A DNA stretch of 64,000 nucleotides from Pseudomonadota bacterium (GCA_023442945.1 JAEZWW010000108.1:13010-77009); one strand, 5' to 3'. Shown: positions 43,477-52,714, numbered from the stretch's first letter. A program made the numbers and translations. Notes: generated by a model not told the origin, from the sequence alone.

Positions 43477-45087
43477 TCAGGCCGCAGCCAGCAAGCGCTG
43501 CGTGTACGGGTGCTGCGGCGCGCCCAGCACATTGGCCACGGCGCCAGATTCGACCACGCGCCCGTCCTTCAACACGATCACTTCGTGCGCCATGGCGTTG
43601 ACCACGGCCACGTCGTGCGTGATCAGCAAATAGCTCAAACCGCGGTCGCGTTGCAGGCGCTGCAACAGGGCCAGCACCTGTTTCTGGATGGTCACGTCGA
43701 GCGCGCTGGTCGGCTCGTCCAGCACCAGCACCTCGGGCTGCACGATGAGCGCGCGAGCCAAAGCAATGCGCTGGCGCTGGCCGCCGGAAAACTCGTGCGG
43801 GTAGCGCGACAGCAGCTGCGGAAAGCGCGCCTCGTCCAGCCCGACCTCGGCCAGCTGCTCGGTCACGCGGGCGGCGCGCGCGTCGGCGTCCAGCTCAGGC
43901 GCGTGCACGCGCAGGCCTTCGCCGACGATCTCTTCCACTGTCATGCGCGGCGACAGCGACGAAAACGGGTCCTGGAACACCACCTGCACCGCGCGCCGCA
44001 GCGGCTGGTCGGCGGCGGGCCGGTGCGTCCAGCTGCGCCCGTGCACAGCCAATTCGCCGCTGACCTGGCGCGCCGCCAACAGGCCCAGCGCGGCCTGCGC
44101 CAGGGTGGACTTGCCCGAGCCGGATTCGCCGATCACGCCCAGCGTGCGCCCGGGCGGCAAGGCAAAGCTGGCGTCTTCCAGCGCCACGAATTCGCCTTTC
44201 TTAAACCAACCGCGGATGCCCGGCAGCGGTGTCGGGTAGGTCACGCGCAGGCCTTGCGCGGCCATGACGGGCGCGGCATCGGGCGAAACAGGCGTGTCGA
44301 CCACGTCGCGTTCGGGCCGGCTGGCCATCAGTTTTTGCGTGTAGGGCTGGCGCGGGTCGGCAAAGACCTGCTCGGTCGCGCCCTGCTCGACCAGCTGGCC
44401 GTGCTGCATCACCGCCACACGGTCGGCAAAGCGGCGCACCAGGTTCAAATCGTGCGTGATCATCAGCACCGCCATGCCGTGCTGGCGGCGCAGGTCTTCC
44501 AGCAAGTCGAGGATCTGCCCGCGCAGGCTGACGTCCAGCGCCGTGGTCGGCTCGTCGGCCAGAAGCAGTTGGGGCTCGCACGCCAGGGCCATGGCGATCA
44601 TCGCGCGCTGGCGCTGGCCGCCCGACAGCTGGTGCGGGTAGCTGGCGGCGCGGCGCGCCGGTTCGGGAATGCCGGTGGACGCTAGCAACTCAATAGCTGC
44701 CTGCGCTGATTGGGCGGTCGTCAGCGCCCGTTTTAGCCTCAAAACCTCGGCAATCTGCTCCCCCACGCTCATCAGCGGGTTCAGCGCCGTCATCGGCTCC
44801 TGGAAGATCATGGCGATCTCGTCGCCGCGCAGGCCGCGCATGGCGCGCTCGGGCAGCGCCAGCAGGTCCTGGGTCTTGCCGTCGGCGGTGAACAGCGCCT
44901 GGCCGGACAGCCGCGCGCCTTCCAAGAGGCGCAGCAGCGCCAGCGCCGTCACCGTCTTGCCGGAGCCCGACTCGCCCACCAGCGCCAGCTTTTCGCCCGG
45001 CGCGATCTGAAAGCTGACGCGGTCGACCACGGTCTTGCGGCCGAAGGCGACGCTCAGATCGCGCACATCGAGCAAGGGCGCGCTCAT
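43477..45087 (-). CDS. yejF: YejF-like dual ATP-binding subunit of oligopeptide ABC transporter
   Basis: A 536-residue protein of two fused ABC ATPase domains. First domain: Walker A LVGESGSGKTVTA, signature YPHQLSGGQRQRAMI, Walker B LLLADEPTTALD. Second domain: IGESGSGKSTLAQAA, YPHEFSGGQRQRIAL and LVLDEPTSALD. It powers uptake of oligopeptides or microcin C-like compounds with YejA, YejB and YejE. Part of domain 1 (residues near TTAQSAQAAIELL) is encoded by a repeat-like segment. The gap to yejE (45088-45187) holds an interspersed repeat. Confidence 0.95.
   Translation of the reverse strand: MSAPLLDVRDLSVAFGRKTVVDRVSFQIAPGEKLALVGESGSGKTVTALALLRLLEGARLSGQALFTADGKTQDLLALPERAMRGLRGDEIAMIFQEPMTALNPLMSVGEQIAEVLRLKRALTTAQSAQAAIELLASTGIPEPARRAASYPHQLSGGQRQRAMIAMALACEPQLLLADEPTTALDVSLRGQILDLLEDLRRQHGMAVLMITHDLNLVRRFADRVAVMQHGQLVEQGATEQVFADPRQPYTQKLMASRPERDVVDTPVSPDAAPVMAAQGLRVTYPTPLPGIRGWFKKGEFVALEDASFALPPGRTLGVIGESGSGKSTLAQAALGLLAARQVSGELAVHGRSWTHRPAADQPLRRAVQVVFQDPFSSLSPRMTVEEIVGEGLRVHAPELDADARAARVTEQLAEVGLDEARFPQLLSRYPHEFSGGQRQRIALARALIVQPEVLVLDEPTSALDVTIQKQVLALLQRLQRDRGLSYLLITHDVAVVNAMAHEVIVLKDGRVVESGAVANVLGAPQHPYTQRLLAAA
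44690..44740 (+). repeat. Divergent repeat copy 9, inside yejF
   Basis: CAATAGCTGCCTGCGCTGAT followed by a less similar stretch ending in TTTTAGCCTCAAAA. The left end matches the family consensus but the middle differs, so this may be a decayed copy or a related family. It lies within the coding frame. Confidence 0.5.
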
Positions 45088-45123
45088 GGCTGCGGCCTTT
45101 CAGGCGCCACGGGTTCGCCAACC

Positions 45124-45189
45124 ACTACAACTTCAATAGCTGGTCGCGCAGGTGGTTGTAGGGCCAGAGGCCGATTTGGCTTGAAATTC
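45124..45189 (+). repeat. Interspersed repeat copy 10
   Basis: CTTCAATAGCTGGTCGCGCA then GGTGGTTGTAGGGCCAGAGG, ending CTTGAAATTC. One of the copies closest to the consensus. It reaches the stop of yejE at 45188. Confidence 0.9.
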
Positions 45190-46351
45190 ATCCGCCCGCC
45201 CCTTGTGGCGCCGGTTTGTCCGACGCGGGCACGGGCGCGCCGCCCAGGTGCGTGACATCGGGCGGGGCCAGCGGCAGCTCGCCCTCGGCCGGCGGCGACA
45301 CGTCGGCCTTGCGCGGGTCGAGCGCGTCGCGCAGCGCGTCGCCCATGAAGGTCAGCAGCAACAGCGTGACGACCAGCACGGCGAAGGTGGACAGCGAGAT
45401 CCACCACGCGTCGATGTTGTTCTTGCCTTGGCTCAGCAGCTCGCCCAGGCTGGGGGTGCCGGGCGGCACGCCCAGGCCCAGGAAGTCGAGCGAGGTCAGC
45501 GCCAGGATGGCCGCGCTCATGCGGAAGGGCAGGAAGGTCACCACCGGCGTCAGGCTGTTGGGCAGGATGTGGCGCCAGATGATCTGCCGGCTGGGCACAC
45601 CCAGGGCGCGCGCGCCCTTGACGTAATCCAGCTGGCGGTTGCGCAGGAATTCGGCGCGCACGTAGTCCGACAGCCCCATCCACCCAAACAGGCTGAGCAG
45701 CACCAGCAGCAGCCCCAGGCTGGGCGAAAGGATGGCGCTGAAGATGATGAGCAAATACAGCTCGGGCATGGAGCCCCAGATTTCGATGAAGCGCTGAAAG
45801 GCCAGGTCCGTCTTGCCGCCGAAGTAGCCCTGCACCGCCCCGGCCGCAATGCCCAGGATGACGCCCACCGTGGTCAGCGCCAGCGCGAACAGCACGCTGA
45901 CGCGAAAGCCGTAGATCAGTTGCGCCAGCAAATCGCGCCCACGGTCGTCCGTGCCCAGCCAGTTGTCGCGGCTGGGCGGCGCGGGGTTGGGCTCTTTCAC
46001 GAAGTAGTTGAGCGTCTTCGGCCCGTACGGGTTGAGCGGGTACAGCGCGAAGTTGCCGGGCCGGTCAAACTGGTGGCGGATGTAGGGGTCGAGGTAGTCG
46101 GTCTCGGTCTCGAAATCGCCGCCAAAGGTCTCTTCCGGGTAGGTCTGAACCAGCGGAAAGTACCAGTGCCCGTCGTAGCGCAGCAGCAGCGGCTTGTCGT
46201 TGGACAGCACCTCGGCGAAGAGGCTGAGCACGACCAGCACGCCAAAGACCAGCAGGCTCCAATAACCCAGCCGGTTGCGCCGGAAGCGCTGCCAGGCGCG
46301 CGCGGCGGGCGAACGCGGAGGCGGGACGGGTGACACCGAAGCTGTACTCAT
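45188..46351 (-). CDS. yejE: YejE-like inner-membrane permease
   Basis: The 387-residue permease has an N-terminal transmembrane helix, a long YejE-type periplasmic segment (DKPLLLRYDGHWYFPLVQTYPEETFGGDFETETDYLDPYI) and the dipeptide-permease core. The EAA-like loop is YVRAEFLRNRQLDYVKGARALGVPSRQIIWRHILPN. The C-terminal tail is Pro/Ala-rich. It lies 1 bp after yejB in the same operon. Confidence 0.94.
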   Translation of the reverse strand: MSTASVSPVPPPRSPAARAWQRFRRNRLGYWSLLVFGVLVVLSLFAEVLSNDKPLLLRYDGHWYFPLVQTYPEETFGGDFETETDYLDPYIRHQFDRPGNFALYPLNPYGPKTLNYFVKEPNPAPPSRDNWLGTDDRGRDLLAQLIYGFRVSVLFALALTTVGVILGIAAGAVQGYFGGKTDLAFQRFIEIWGSMPELYLLIIFSAILSPSLGLLLVLLSLFGWMGLSDYVRAEFLRNRQLDYVKGARALGVPSRQIIWRHILPNSLTPVVTFLPFRMSAAILALTSLDFLGLGVPPGTPSLGELLSQGKNNIDAWWISLSTFAVLVVTLLLLTFMGDALRDALDPRKADVSPPAEGELPLAPPDVTHLGGAPVPASDKPAPQGAGG

Positions 46352-46352
46352 C

Positions 46353-47384
46353 TCAGTCGAACTTCACCCGGGGGTCGACCCAGACGTAACACAGGTCGCT
46401 AATCAGCTTGGTCACCAGACCGATCAGCGTGAACAGGAACAGCGTGCCCAGCACCACCGGGTAGTCGCGCCGGATCACGCTTTCGTAGCTGAGCAGACCC
46501 AGCCCGTCGAGCGAGAACAGCGTCTCGATCAAGAGCGAGCCGGTGAAGAACGCGCCGATGAAGGCGGCCGGAAAGCCCGTCACGATGGGGATCAGCGCGT
46601 TGCGGAACACGTGCTTCCACAGCACTTGCCGGTCCGTCAGCCCCTTGGCGCGCGCGGTCAACACGTACTGCTTGCGGATTTCTTCCAGGAACGCGTTCTT
46701 CGTCAGCATGGCCGTCACCGCGAAGCTGCCCAGCACCATCGCCGTCACCGGCAGCGTGATGTGCCAGAGGTAGTCGACGATTTTGCCGCCCCAGCTCAGC
46801 TCCGCGAAGTTGGCGGACGTCAGCCCGCGCAAGGGAAACCACTGCAGCTGCCCGCCAAAAATCACCAGCAGCGCCACGCCCAGCACAAAGCCCGGAATCG
46901 CATAGCCGATCAACACGATCAGCGTGGTGACAAAGTCAAAGCGCGAACCCGCCCGGACCGCCTTGGCCACGCCCAGCGGCACGCTGATCAGGTAGCTGAT
47001 GAAAAAAGTCCACAGCCCCAGGCTGATGGACACCGGCAGCTTTTCTCGGATCAGCTGCCACACGTCCTTGTTCTGGAAAAAGCTGCGCCCCAAATCGAAC
47101 CGCGCGAACTGGCCCAGCATCTGCATGAATCGCTGTGGCGCGGGCTTGTCGAAACCGTACAGCTTCTTGATCTCCTCCAGGCGCTTCGGGTCCACGCCTT
47201 GCGCCCCGCGGTAAGTCATGCCCCCGCCCTCCGCACCACCGCCGCCCGCACCGGCGCGCGCCTCGGCCAGGTACTGCTCCACCGGGCCACCCGGCACGAA
47301 CTGGATCACCGCGAAAGTCAGCAGCAGCACGCCCAGCAGCGTGGGCAGCATGAGCAGGAGGCGCTTGAGGATGTAGGCGAACAT
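46353..47384 (-). CDS. yejB: YejB-like inner-membrane permease
   Basis: This 343-residue permease has the typical first helix MFAYILKRLLLMLPTLLGVLLLTFAVIQFVPGGPVEQYL, the EAA loop KQYVLTARAKGLTDRQVLWKHVFRNALIPIVTG and a C-terminal LSDLCYVWVDPRVKFD. It contains a Gly-rich insertion (AGAGGGGAEGGG) after the first helix. In the usual yejABEF order it should follow yejA directly. Here an acyltransferase gene lies between them. Confidence 0.94.
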   Translation of the reverse strand: MFAYILKRLLLMLPTLLGVLLLTFAVIQFVPGGPVEQYLAEARAGAGGGGAEGGGMTYRGAQGVDPKRLEEIKKLYGFDKPAPQRFMQMLGQFARFDLGRSFFQNKDVWQLIREKLPVSISLGLWTFFISYLISVPLGVAKAVRAGSRFDFVTTLIVLIGYAIPGFVLGVALLVIFGGQLQWFPLRGLTSANFAELSWGGKIVDYLWHITLPVTAMVLGSFAVTAMLTKNAFLEEIRKQYVLTARAKGLTDRQVLWKHVFRNALIPIVTGFPAAFIGAFFTGSLLIETLFSLDGLGLLSYESVIRRDYPVVLGTLFLFTLIGLVTKLISDLCYVWVDPRVKFD

Positions 47385-47402
47385 GGAGTGACAGCGATTG
47401 TG

Positions 47403-48542
47403 TCATCCTGCCATCGACTGCTTTTGCGATGACGCGCCTTTTGGACGCCCAAGCAGCCAACGGTGTATCGGGTGCTCCAACCAGCGGTAACTTGCCCACC
47501 CAAGCAGGGCAGAAACGAGCACGTACGCGCCCAGGGTCAACCAGGGCCAAGTCTGCATCCAGACACCTACTTTCGGCCGAGAACTCCCAAGCCGCTGCAT
47601 CCCCAGCAACACCAACGGGTGCCACAAATACCACTGGTAGCTGATCGTCGCTATGAATCTGGCCACTGGCCGCCACCGGGGATCGGAGAACCAGTTTCGC
47701 CGAAGTGTGAGGTGCGCCAGGCACGCCGATGCCACCGGAGGAAGCGCTATCAAGGTCAGGGACGCAAGCAGATGCCAGTTGTTTGCCAACTCAGCCTGTC
47801 CGACAAGCAAAGTCGGCACGACCATCCAGCAGATCAAGGGCATGCCCACTGTGGCGAGAGTGCCCACAAGGAGCGCACCGCGCCAAGTCTGGCCGGCGGC
47901 ATAGGCTCGATACACAAGCGCACCCAGCAGGAGGGCAACGATGTTGAAGCTCGTGAACTGGTAGACGTTCAGCAGTCCAGTCACGCGCGCGTCCTGCGTG
48001 TCCGGCCCAGACAGGAGGTACCCGGCGTGCAACGCCCAGACCACAACCGCTAGCACGGCAATGCTGCCCAAGCTAAGCCTGCGGTAACCCAGCAAAAACA
48101 ACAGTGGCGCAAGCGCGTAGAACTGAATCTCCACCGCCAAACTCCACAAGTGACCATGCACCCGCGATGAAACGCTGACGTCGCTGTTGTGCAAAGCAAA
48201 CCCGTGAAGGAACCAGACGGTGGCATCGGTGACGCCACCCAGCAAGCCAAACACGATGACCGCCAGCAAGAACATCGGATAGATCTTGGCCAGACGGTGC
48301 CGGTAGAACGGTCCAACAGACATCCCGCCAGCGAGTTGCCGTGTGATCAAGAAGCCACTCAACACAAAAAACAGCGGCACACCGAAATTGGTTGCGATGA
48401 GAAGCCAGACAAGGCGGCCACCCCATCCCGGCAAGTCAGGCATGAAGGTCATCGCACCGTGGGTGAGAACCACGTGCACGATCGCGATGGCGCGCAAGGT
48501 GTCCAGCCCGGTCAGCCTATCGGCAGAATCACGAGACGCCAT
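47403..48542 (-). CDS. OafA/YrhL-like membrane acyltransferase
   Basis: A 379-residue acyltransferase-3 family membrane protein with about ten helices. Motifs are RLTGLDTLRAIAIVHVVLTH, FGVPLFFVLSGFLITRQL, GHLWSLAVEIQFYALAPLLF and ATISYQWYLWHPLVLL. Such enzymes O-acetylate surface sugars or other cell-envelope molecules. It is inserted between yejA and yejB on the same strand, and its composition is somewhat less G+C-rich than its neighbours (37 of 60 bases in 47461-47520). This suggests independent acquisition. Confidence 0.88.
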   Translation of the reverse strand: MASRDSADRLTGLDTLRAIAIVHVVLTHGAMTFMPDLPGWGGRLVWLLIATNFGVPLFFVLSGFLITRQLAGGMSVGPFYRHRLAKIYPMFLLAVIVFGLLGGVTDATVWFLHGFALHNSDVSVSSRVHGHLWSLAVEIQFYALAPLLFLLGYRRLSLGSIAVLAVVVWALHAGYLLSGPDTQDARVTGLLNVYQFTSFNIVALLLGALVYRAYAAGQTWRGALLVGTLATVGMPLICWMVVPTLLVGQAELANNWHLLASLTLIALPPVASACLAHLTLRRNWFSDPRWRPVARFIATISYQWYLWHPLVLLGMQRLGSSRPKVGVWMQTWPWLTLGAYVLVSALLGWASYRWLEHPIHRWLLGRPKGASSQKQSMAG

Positions 48543-48637
48543 GGGTACCGCACATAACGACCAAAAGGGCCCCTAGCAGCCGGGCAACACGCTCCGCCCG
48601 CGCAGGCCCACCAACGCCAACGCCAACGCCGTTCAAT

Positions 48638-50449
48638 TCATTTCTCGGCATTTTTCGCCCACCACGTATCCACCGCCCAGGTCTCGCCCTGAAAGTACGG
48701 CGGCACGGTGCTTGGCAACGCCAGGCGCCAGGCGTTGTAGGCCAGGCGGTGGGTTGGTGAGGTCCATTGCGGCAGCAGGTAGTGGCTGTGGCTGACGACG
48801 CGCTCGAGCGCGCGGCAGGCGGCCAGGTAGTCGTCGTGGTTCTTGGCGCCGACCATGTGGCTGATCAGGCTGTCGATGGCCGGGCTTTTGACGCCGGCGA
48901 AGTTGCCCGAATCTTCCGTGTCGGCGGCTTTGCTGCCGAACAGGTCGGCGTATTCCTGGCCCGGGTTGGGTGTGCCGCCGTAGGCGATGCTGGTGATGTC
49001 GAACTCGAACTTCTGCAACCGCTGCTGGTAGAGCGCGAAATCCACGGGGCGGAAGTTCAGCCGCACGCCCAGCTTTTCAAGGTTGCGGATCCAGGGTGAC
49101 ACGACGCGCGCGCCGGTTTCGGCGCTGTCCAGGTACTCCAGCACCATGGCCTGCCCTTGGGCGTTGCGCAGCACGCCGTCCTGCACCGTCCAACCCGCAT
49201 CGCGCAGCAGCGCCTGGGCCTGGCGCAGGTTTTCGCGCAGGCCACCGACTTTCGGGTCGCGCGGCTGGTCGGTGCGTGCCGGCACATACACCGGGCCGAA
49301 CGCGGCGGCGGGAATCTGCTGGCGAAACGGCGCCATCAAGGCCACTTCGGCCTCGCTGGGCTCGCCAGGAGCCGCGCAGCTGGTGTTGCCAAACAGCCCT
49401 TTGACACGCTGGTACGAGCTGTAGAACATGGTCCTGTTCATCCACTCGTAGTCGATGGCCATGCCCAGGGCCTGGCGCACGCGCACGTCCTGCAGCAGCG
49501 GGCGGCGCGTGTTCAGCACATAGCTTTGAAAACCCGTGGGCCGCTGGTGCTTGAACTCGCCCTTGACCAGTTCGCCCGTGTCAAAGCGCTTGCCGTTCAC
49601 GCGGCGGGCCCAGTCGCCGGCCGAGTAAAACGCCATCAGATCGAATTCGCCGGCCTTCAGCGCCTCCAGCCGCGCGGTGTTGTCCTTGTAGATCTTGACC
49701 AGGACGCGGTCGAAGTTGGCCGTGCCCTTGCGCACGTTCAAATCGCGCGCCCAGTACTTCGGGTCGCGCACGTAGGTGATGTCCTTGCCGAACTTCACCG
49801 GGCCGATCTTGTAGGGGCCGGAGCCGATCGGCTCGTCCATCACCACTTCGTTGAAGGGCTTGCCGGCACCCCATTTCCGGCTGAACACCGGCAGCCCGCC
49901 TACCGTCAGCGGCAATTCGCGGTTGGGCTGCTTGAAGCGGTAGCGGACGGTGCGCGTGTTCACCACGTCCAGCCCCGCCACGTCGGCCAGCACGGTTTTG
50001 TAGCCTGGCGAGGTGTGCGGGCCCATCAGCGTGTCGTAGCTGTGCTTGACGTCGGCGGCCAGCACCGGATCGCCGTTGTGAAAGCGCGCCTCAGGCCGCA
50101 GGCGGAACGTGGCCGACAGCCCGTCGGGTGCCACGGTGACGTCCTCGGCCAGCAGGCCATAGGCGGCGCCTTCCTCGTCCAGCGAGCCGGTCAGAAGCGA
50201 ATCGAACATCAGCTGCGACAGGTAGGCCGGTGCGTTGCCCTTGATGGTGAACGGGTTGTACTTGTCGAACGTCGACACGCGCAGGTTGCTAACCAGGCGG
50301 ATCTCGCCCCCCTTGGGAGCGGCCGGGTTGACGTAGGAAAAATGGTCGAAGCCGGCGGGGTACTTCATGTCGCCCCACAGGGCGTACCCGTGTGCCGCCC
50401 ACACCGGGGCGCACAGCATCAGACCGGCAGTGGCAAGCCAAACACGCAT
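48638..50449 (-). CDS. yejA: YejA-like periplasmic oligopeptide-binding protein
   Basis: The 603-residue extracellular solute-binding protein (family 5) has a signal peptide MRVWLATAGLMLCAPVWAAHG and the YejA pattern GDMKYPAGFDHFSYVNPAAPKGGEIRLV. Later segments are DEPIGSGPYKIGPVKFGKDITYVRDPKYW, MAIDYEWMNRTMFYSSY and YGGTPNPGQEYADLFGS. It captures peptides or peptide-like compounds for YejBEF. It is divergent from fabI, with a 95-bp shared promoter region. Confidence 0.95.
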   Translation of the reverse strand: MRVWLATAGLMLCAPVWAAHGYALWGDMKYPAGFDHFSYVNPAAPKGGEIRLVSNLRVSTFDKYNPFTIKGNAPAYLSQLMFDSLLTGSLDEEGAAYGLLAEDVTVAPDGLSATFRLRPEARFHNGDPVLAADVKHSYDTLMGPHTSPGYKTVLADVAGLDVVNTRTVRYRFKQPNRELPLTVGGLPVFSRKWGAGKPFNEVVMDEPIGSGPYKIGPVKFGKDITYVRDPKYWARDLNVRKGTANFDRVLVKIYKDNTARLEALKAGEFDLMAFYSAGDWARRVNGKRFDTGELVKGEFKHQRPTGFQSYVLNTRRPLLQDVRVRQALGMAIDYEWMNRTMFYSSYQRVKGLFGNTSCAAPGEPSEAEVALMAPFRQQIPAAAFGPVYVPARTDQPRDPKVGGLRENLRQAQALLRDAGWTVQDGVLRNAQGQAMVLEYLDSAETGARVVSPWIRNLEKLGVRLNFRPVDFALYQQRLQKFEFDITSIAYGGTPNPGQEYADLFGSKAADTEDSGNFAGVKSPAIDSLISHMVGAKNHDDYLAACRALERVVSHSHYLLPQWTSPTHRLAYNAWRLALPSTVPPYFQGETWAVDTWWAKNAEK

Positions 50450-50544
50450 GCGACAATTCTGCCGCCAAATTCGGCGGTCGCTTTTTCAAGCGGGACAACC
50501 CCGCGGCGCGGCCGCCCGCTGCAGACACCACAGGAGAACTTCGC

Positions 50545-51348
50545 ATGCCCCACCCCACCGGCTTTCTGAGCGGCAAAAAACTGCTGATCACCGGCGTGTT
50601 GTCCAACCGCTCCATCGCCTACGGCATTGCGCGTGCCTGCCGCAACCAGGGCGCCGAGCTGGCCTTCAGCTACGTGGGCGACCGTTTCAAGGACCGCATC
50701 ACCGAATTCGCGGCCGAGTTCGACTCCAAGCTGATCTTCGACTGCGACGTGGGCAACGACGAGCAGATTGAAGCCACGTTCAAAGGCATCGGCGACGCCT
50801 GGGGGACGTTCGATGGCTTCGTGCATGCCATCGGCTTTGCACCGCGCGAAGCGATCGCCGGCAACTTCTTTGACGGCCTCTCGCGCGAAAACTACCGCAT
50901 CGCGCACGACATCAGCGCCTACAGCTTCCCCGGCATGGCCAAAGCCGCCCTGCCCTACCTGAGTGACAAGGCGTCCCTGCTGACCCTGTCCTACCTGGGC
51001 GCGCTGCGCACCATCCCCAACTACAACACCATGGGTCTGGCCAAAGCCAGCCTGGAAGCCAGCGTGCGCTACATGGCCGAGGCGCTGGGCAGCAAGGGCA
51101 TCCGCGTCAACGGCATCAGCGCAGGCCCGATCAAAACGCTGGCCGCCAGCGGCATCAAGGACTTCGGCAAGCTGCTGGGCTACGTCGCCAACGCCGCGCC
51201 GCTGCGCCGCAACGTGACCATCGAAGACGTGGGCAACGTCGCCGCCTTCTTGCTGAGCGACCTGGCCAGCGGCGTGACGGCCGAGATCACCTACGTTGAC
51301 GGTGGCTTCAGCCAGACGGCCGGCTTGTCGGCCGACATGGTGGGCTGA
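50545..51348 (+). CDS. fabI: Enoyl-[acyl-carrier-protein] reductase (NADH) FabI
   Basis: The 267-residue enzyme performs the last step of each fatty-acid elongation cycle. The start MPHPTGFLSGKKLLITGVLSNRSIAYGIAR at 50545 is preceded by AGGAGAAC; an ATG-open frame from 50392 would cross the yejA promoter. The catalytic arrangement LSYLGALRTIPNYNTMGLAKASLE gives Tyr150, Tyr160 and Lys167, the Y-X6-K motif. It is presumably monocistronic, with a repeat and the ligase gene following. Confidence 0.97.
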   Translation: MPHPTGFLSGKKLLITGVLSNRSIAYGIARACRNQGAELAFSYVGDRFKDRITEFAAEFDSKLIFDCDVGNDEQIEATFKGIGDAWGTFDGFVHAIGFAPREAIAGNFFDGLSRENYRIAHDISAYSFPGMAKAALPYLSDKASLLTLSYLGALRTIPNYNTMGLAKASLEASVRYMAEALGSKGIRVNGISAGPIKTLAASGIKDFGKLLGYVANAAPLRRNVTIEDVGNVAAFLLSDLASGVTAEITYVDGGFSQTAGLSADMVG

Positions 51349-51364
51349 CGACCGGCCCGGTCCA

Positions 51365-51422
51365 TTTCAAGCCGAATCGCCCTCTGGCCCTAGAGCCTCT
51401 TGCGCAGCCAGCTACTGAAACA
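51365..51422 (-). repeat. Interspersed repeat copy 11
   Basis: CAAGCCGAATCGCCCTCTGG then CCCTAGAGCCTCTTGCGCAG and CCAGCTACTGAAAC. Its end abuts the ligase ATG at 51422, so it supplies that gene's immediate upstream sequence. Confidence 0.85.
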
Positions 51423-52306
51423 TGAGCACCAGACGCCGCGATCTGCTGCTGGCCGCACTGGCCGTCGCGGCTCTTGGGCGCGCCGGGCCGGCCCTCGCGG
51501 CCGATGGCGCGGCCCCGGCCCTGCAGTTGGCCGGGCGCTGGCGCCCCGGGCTGGACGTCACCGCCTACTGGGTCAGCGAGAAGTACGACGGCGTGCGCGG
51601 CTACTGGGACGGCCGCCAGTTGATCACGCGCGGCGGCGAGCGCGTGAACGCGCCGGCGTGGTTCACCGCCGGCTGGCCCGCCGAGCCCATGGACGGCGAA
51701 CTGTGGGCCGGCCGTGGCGCGTTTGAGCACGCCCAGTCCACCGTCGCCCGCCTGCAGCCCGACGACGCGGCTTGGCGCCGCATGCGCTTCATGGTGTTCG
51801 ACTGGCCGGCGCACGCGGGCGACTTCAGCGCGCGGCTGGCGGTGCTGAACGCACGCATCGCCCAGGCCCAATCGCCCACCCTGGTGGCCGTGCCCCAGCG
51901 CCGCCTGGCGACCGAAACCGCGTTGCAGGCGCTGCTGCGCGAGATCGTGGCGGGCGGCGGCGAAGGCCTGATGCTGCACCGCGGCGATGCGCCCTACCGC
52001 GTGGGGCGCGGCGACGAGCTGCTCAAGCTCAAGCTGCACGACGACGCCGAGGCGCGCGTCGTCGCCCACCTGCCCGGCCAGGGCAAGCACGCCGGCCGCC
52101 TGGGCGCGCTGCTGGTGGAAACGCCCGATGGGCAGCGCTTTCGCCTGGGCTCGGGCTTCACCGACGCGCAACGCGCCGACCCGCCGCCGGTCGGCAGCTG
52201 GGTCACCTACCGCTACCGCGGCCTGCACGAAAAGAGTGGCTTACCACGCTTTGCCAGCTTCGTGCGCGTGCGCACGGACGAGCCGCGATTTCGCCCGGCG
52301 CGCTGA
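51422..52306 (+). CDS. ATP-dependent DNA ligase with signal peptide (Lig E type)
   Basis: A 294-residue minimal ATP-dependent DNA ligase with a Tat-like leader (MSTRRRDLLLAALAVAALGRAGPALA; twin-Arg motif RRRDLLL). The nucleotidyltransferase motif I VSEKYDGVRGYW has the predicted AMP-accepting Lys54, followed by DGELWAGRGAFE, VFDWP and GEGLMLHRGD. A short OB domain follows. Lig E proteins of proteobacteria are exported to the periplasm and are thought to act in DNA uptake or biofilm DNA handling. No other competence genes are adjacent. The family function is inferred. Confidence 0.88.
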   Translation: MSTRRRDLLLAALAVAALGRAGPALAADGAAPALQLAGRWRPGLDVTAYWVSEKYDGVRGYWDGRQLITRGGERVNAPAWFTAGWPAEPMDGELWAGRGAFEHAQSTVARLQPDDAAWRRMRFMVFDWPAHAGDFSARLAVLNARIAQAQSPTLVAVPQRRLATETALQALLREIVAGGGEGLMLHRGDAPYRVGRGDELLKLKLHDDAEARVVAHLPGQGKHAGRLGALLVETPDGQRFRLGSGFTDAQRADPPPVGSWVTYRYRGLHEKSGLPRFASFVRVRTDEPRFRPAR

Positions 52307-52357
52307 CCCGCCGGGGCGCCGCTGCAGCGCGCAACGGCATTCGACGCGACGGGTGAA

Positions 52358-52419
52358 ATGCTATCTTTTCAGAAGCTGCTCGCGCAGATAGCTCTACGGC
52401 GAGAGCCCGAAAACGTTTA
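52358..52419 (+). repeat. Interspersed repeat copy 12 (variant)
   Basis: GCTATCTTTTCAGAAGCTGC then TCGCGCAGATAGCTCTACGG, less similar in its right half. It borders the terminator that follows. Confidence 0.7.
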
Positions 52420-52420
52420 G

Positions 52421-52443
52421 AAAAAAAACCCGCCGAAGCGGGT
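52421..52443 (-). terminator. Rho-independent terminator downstream of YdcH-like gene
   Basis: On the minus strand the stem ACCCGC / GCGGGT with loop TTCG is followed by eight T (52428-52421). It lies about 47 bp after the YdcH-like stop. The ligase gene on the other strand converges on it. Confidence 0.9.
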
Positions 52444-52489
52444 GGGTGTCACGCGGCGCGGGGCCGCGTGTGTGGGCTTGGCCAGGTGG

Positions 52490-52714
52490 TCAGGCCGCCG
52501 CCTCCTGGCGCAGCAAGCTGTACAGCTCGTCCTTGATGCGCAGCTTCTCCTTCTTCAGCGCTTCGATCTCGGTGTGCACGCCGCCAGCATCCTTCTGCTC
52601 CATGCCGGCGATCTTGTGGTCCAGATCGTTGTGCTTCTCGAACAGGTGCAAAAACCGCTGGTTGGTACCTTCCGCCTTCAGGCGCGTGATCAGCTCGCGG
52701 TATTCAGGAAACAT
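52490..52714 (-). CDS. YdcH/DUF465-family small protein
   Basis: This 74-residue helical protein starts MFPEYRELITRLKAEGTNQRFLHLFEKHNDLDHKI and ends EALKKEKLRIKDELYSLLRQ, the hallmark length and pattern of the DUF465/YdcH family. It probably forms a coiled coil; no enzymatic role is known. A ribosome site (GGAGAAAC on the minus strand) precedes the ATG at 52714. It follows the decarboxylase gene on the same strand by about 70 bp. Confidence 0.9.
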   Translation of the reverse strand: MFPEYRELITRLKAEGTNQRFLHLFEKHNDLDHKIAGMEQKDAGGVHTEIEALKKEKLRIKDELYSLLRQEAAA

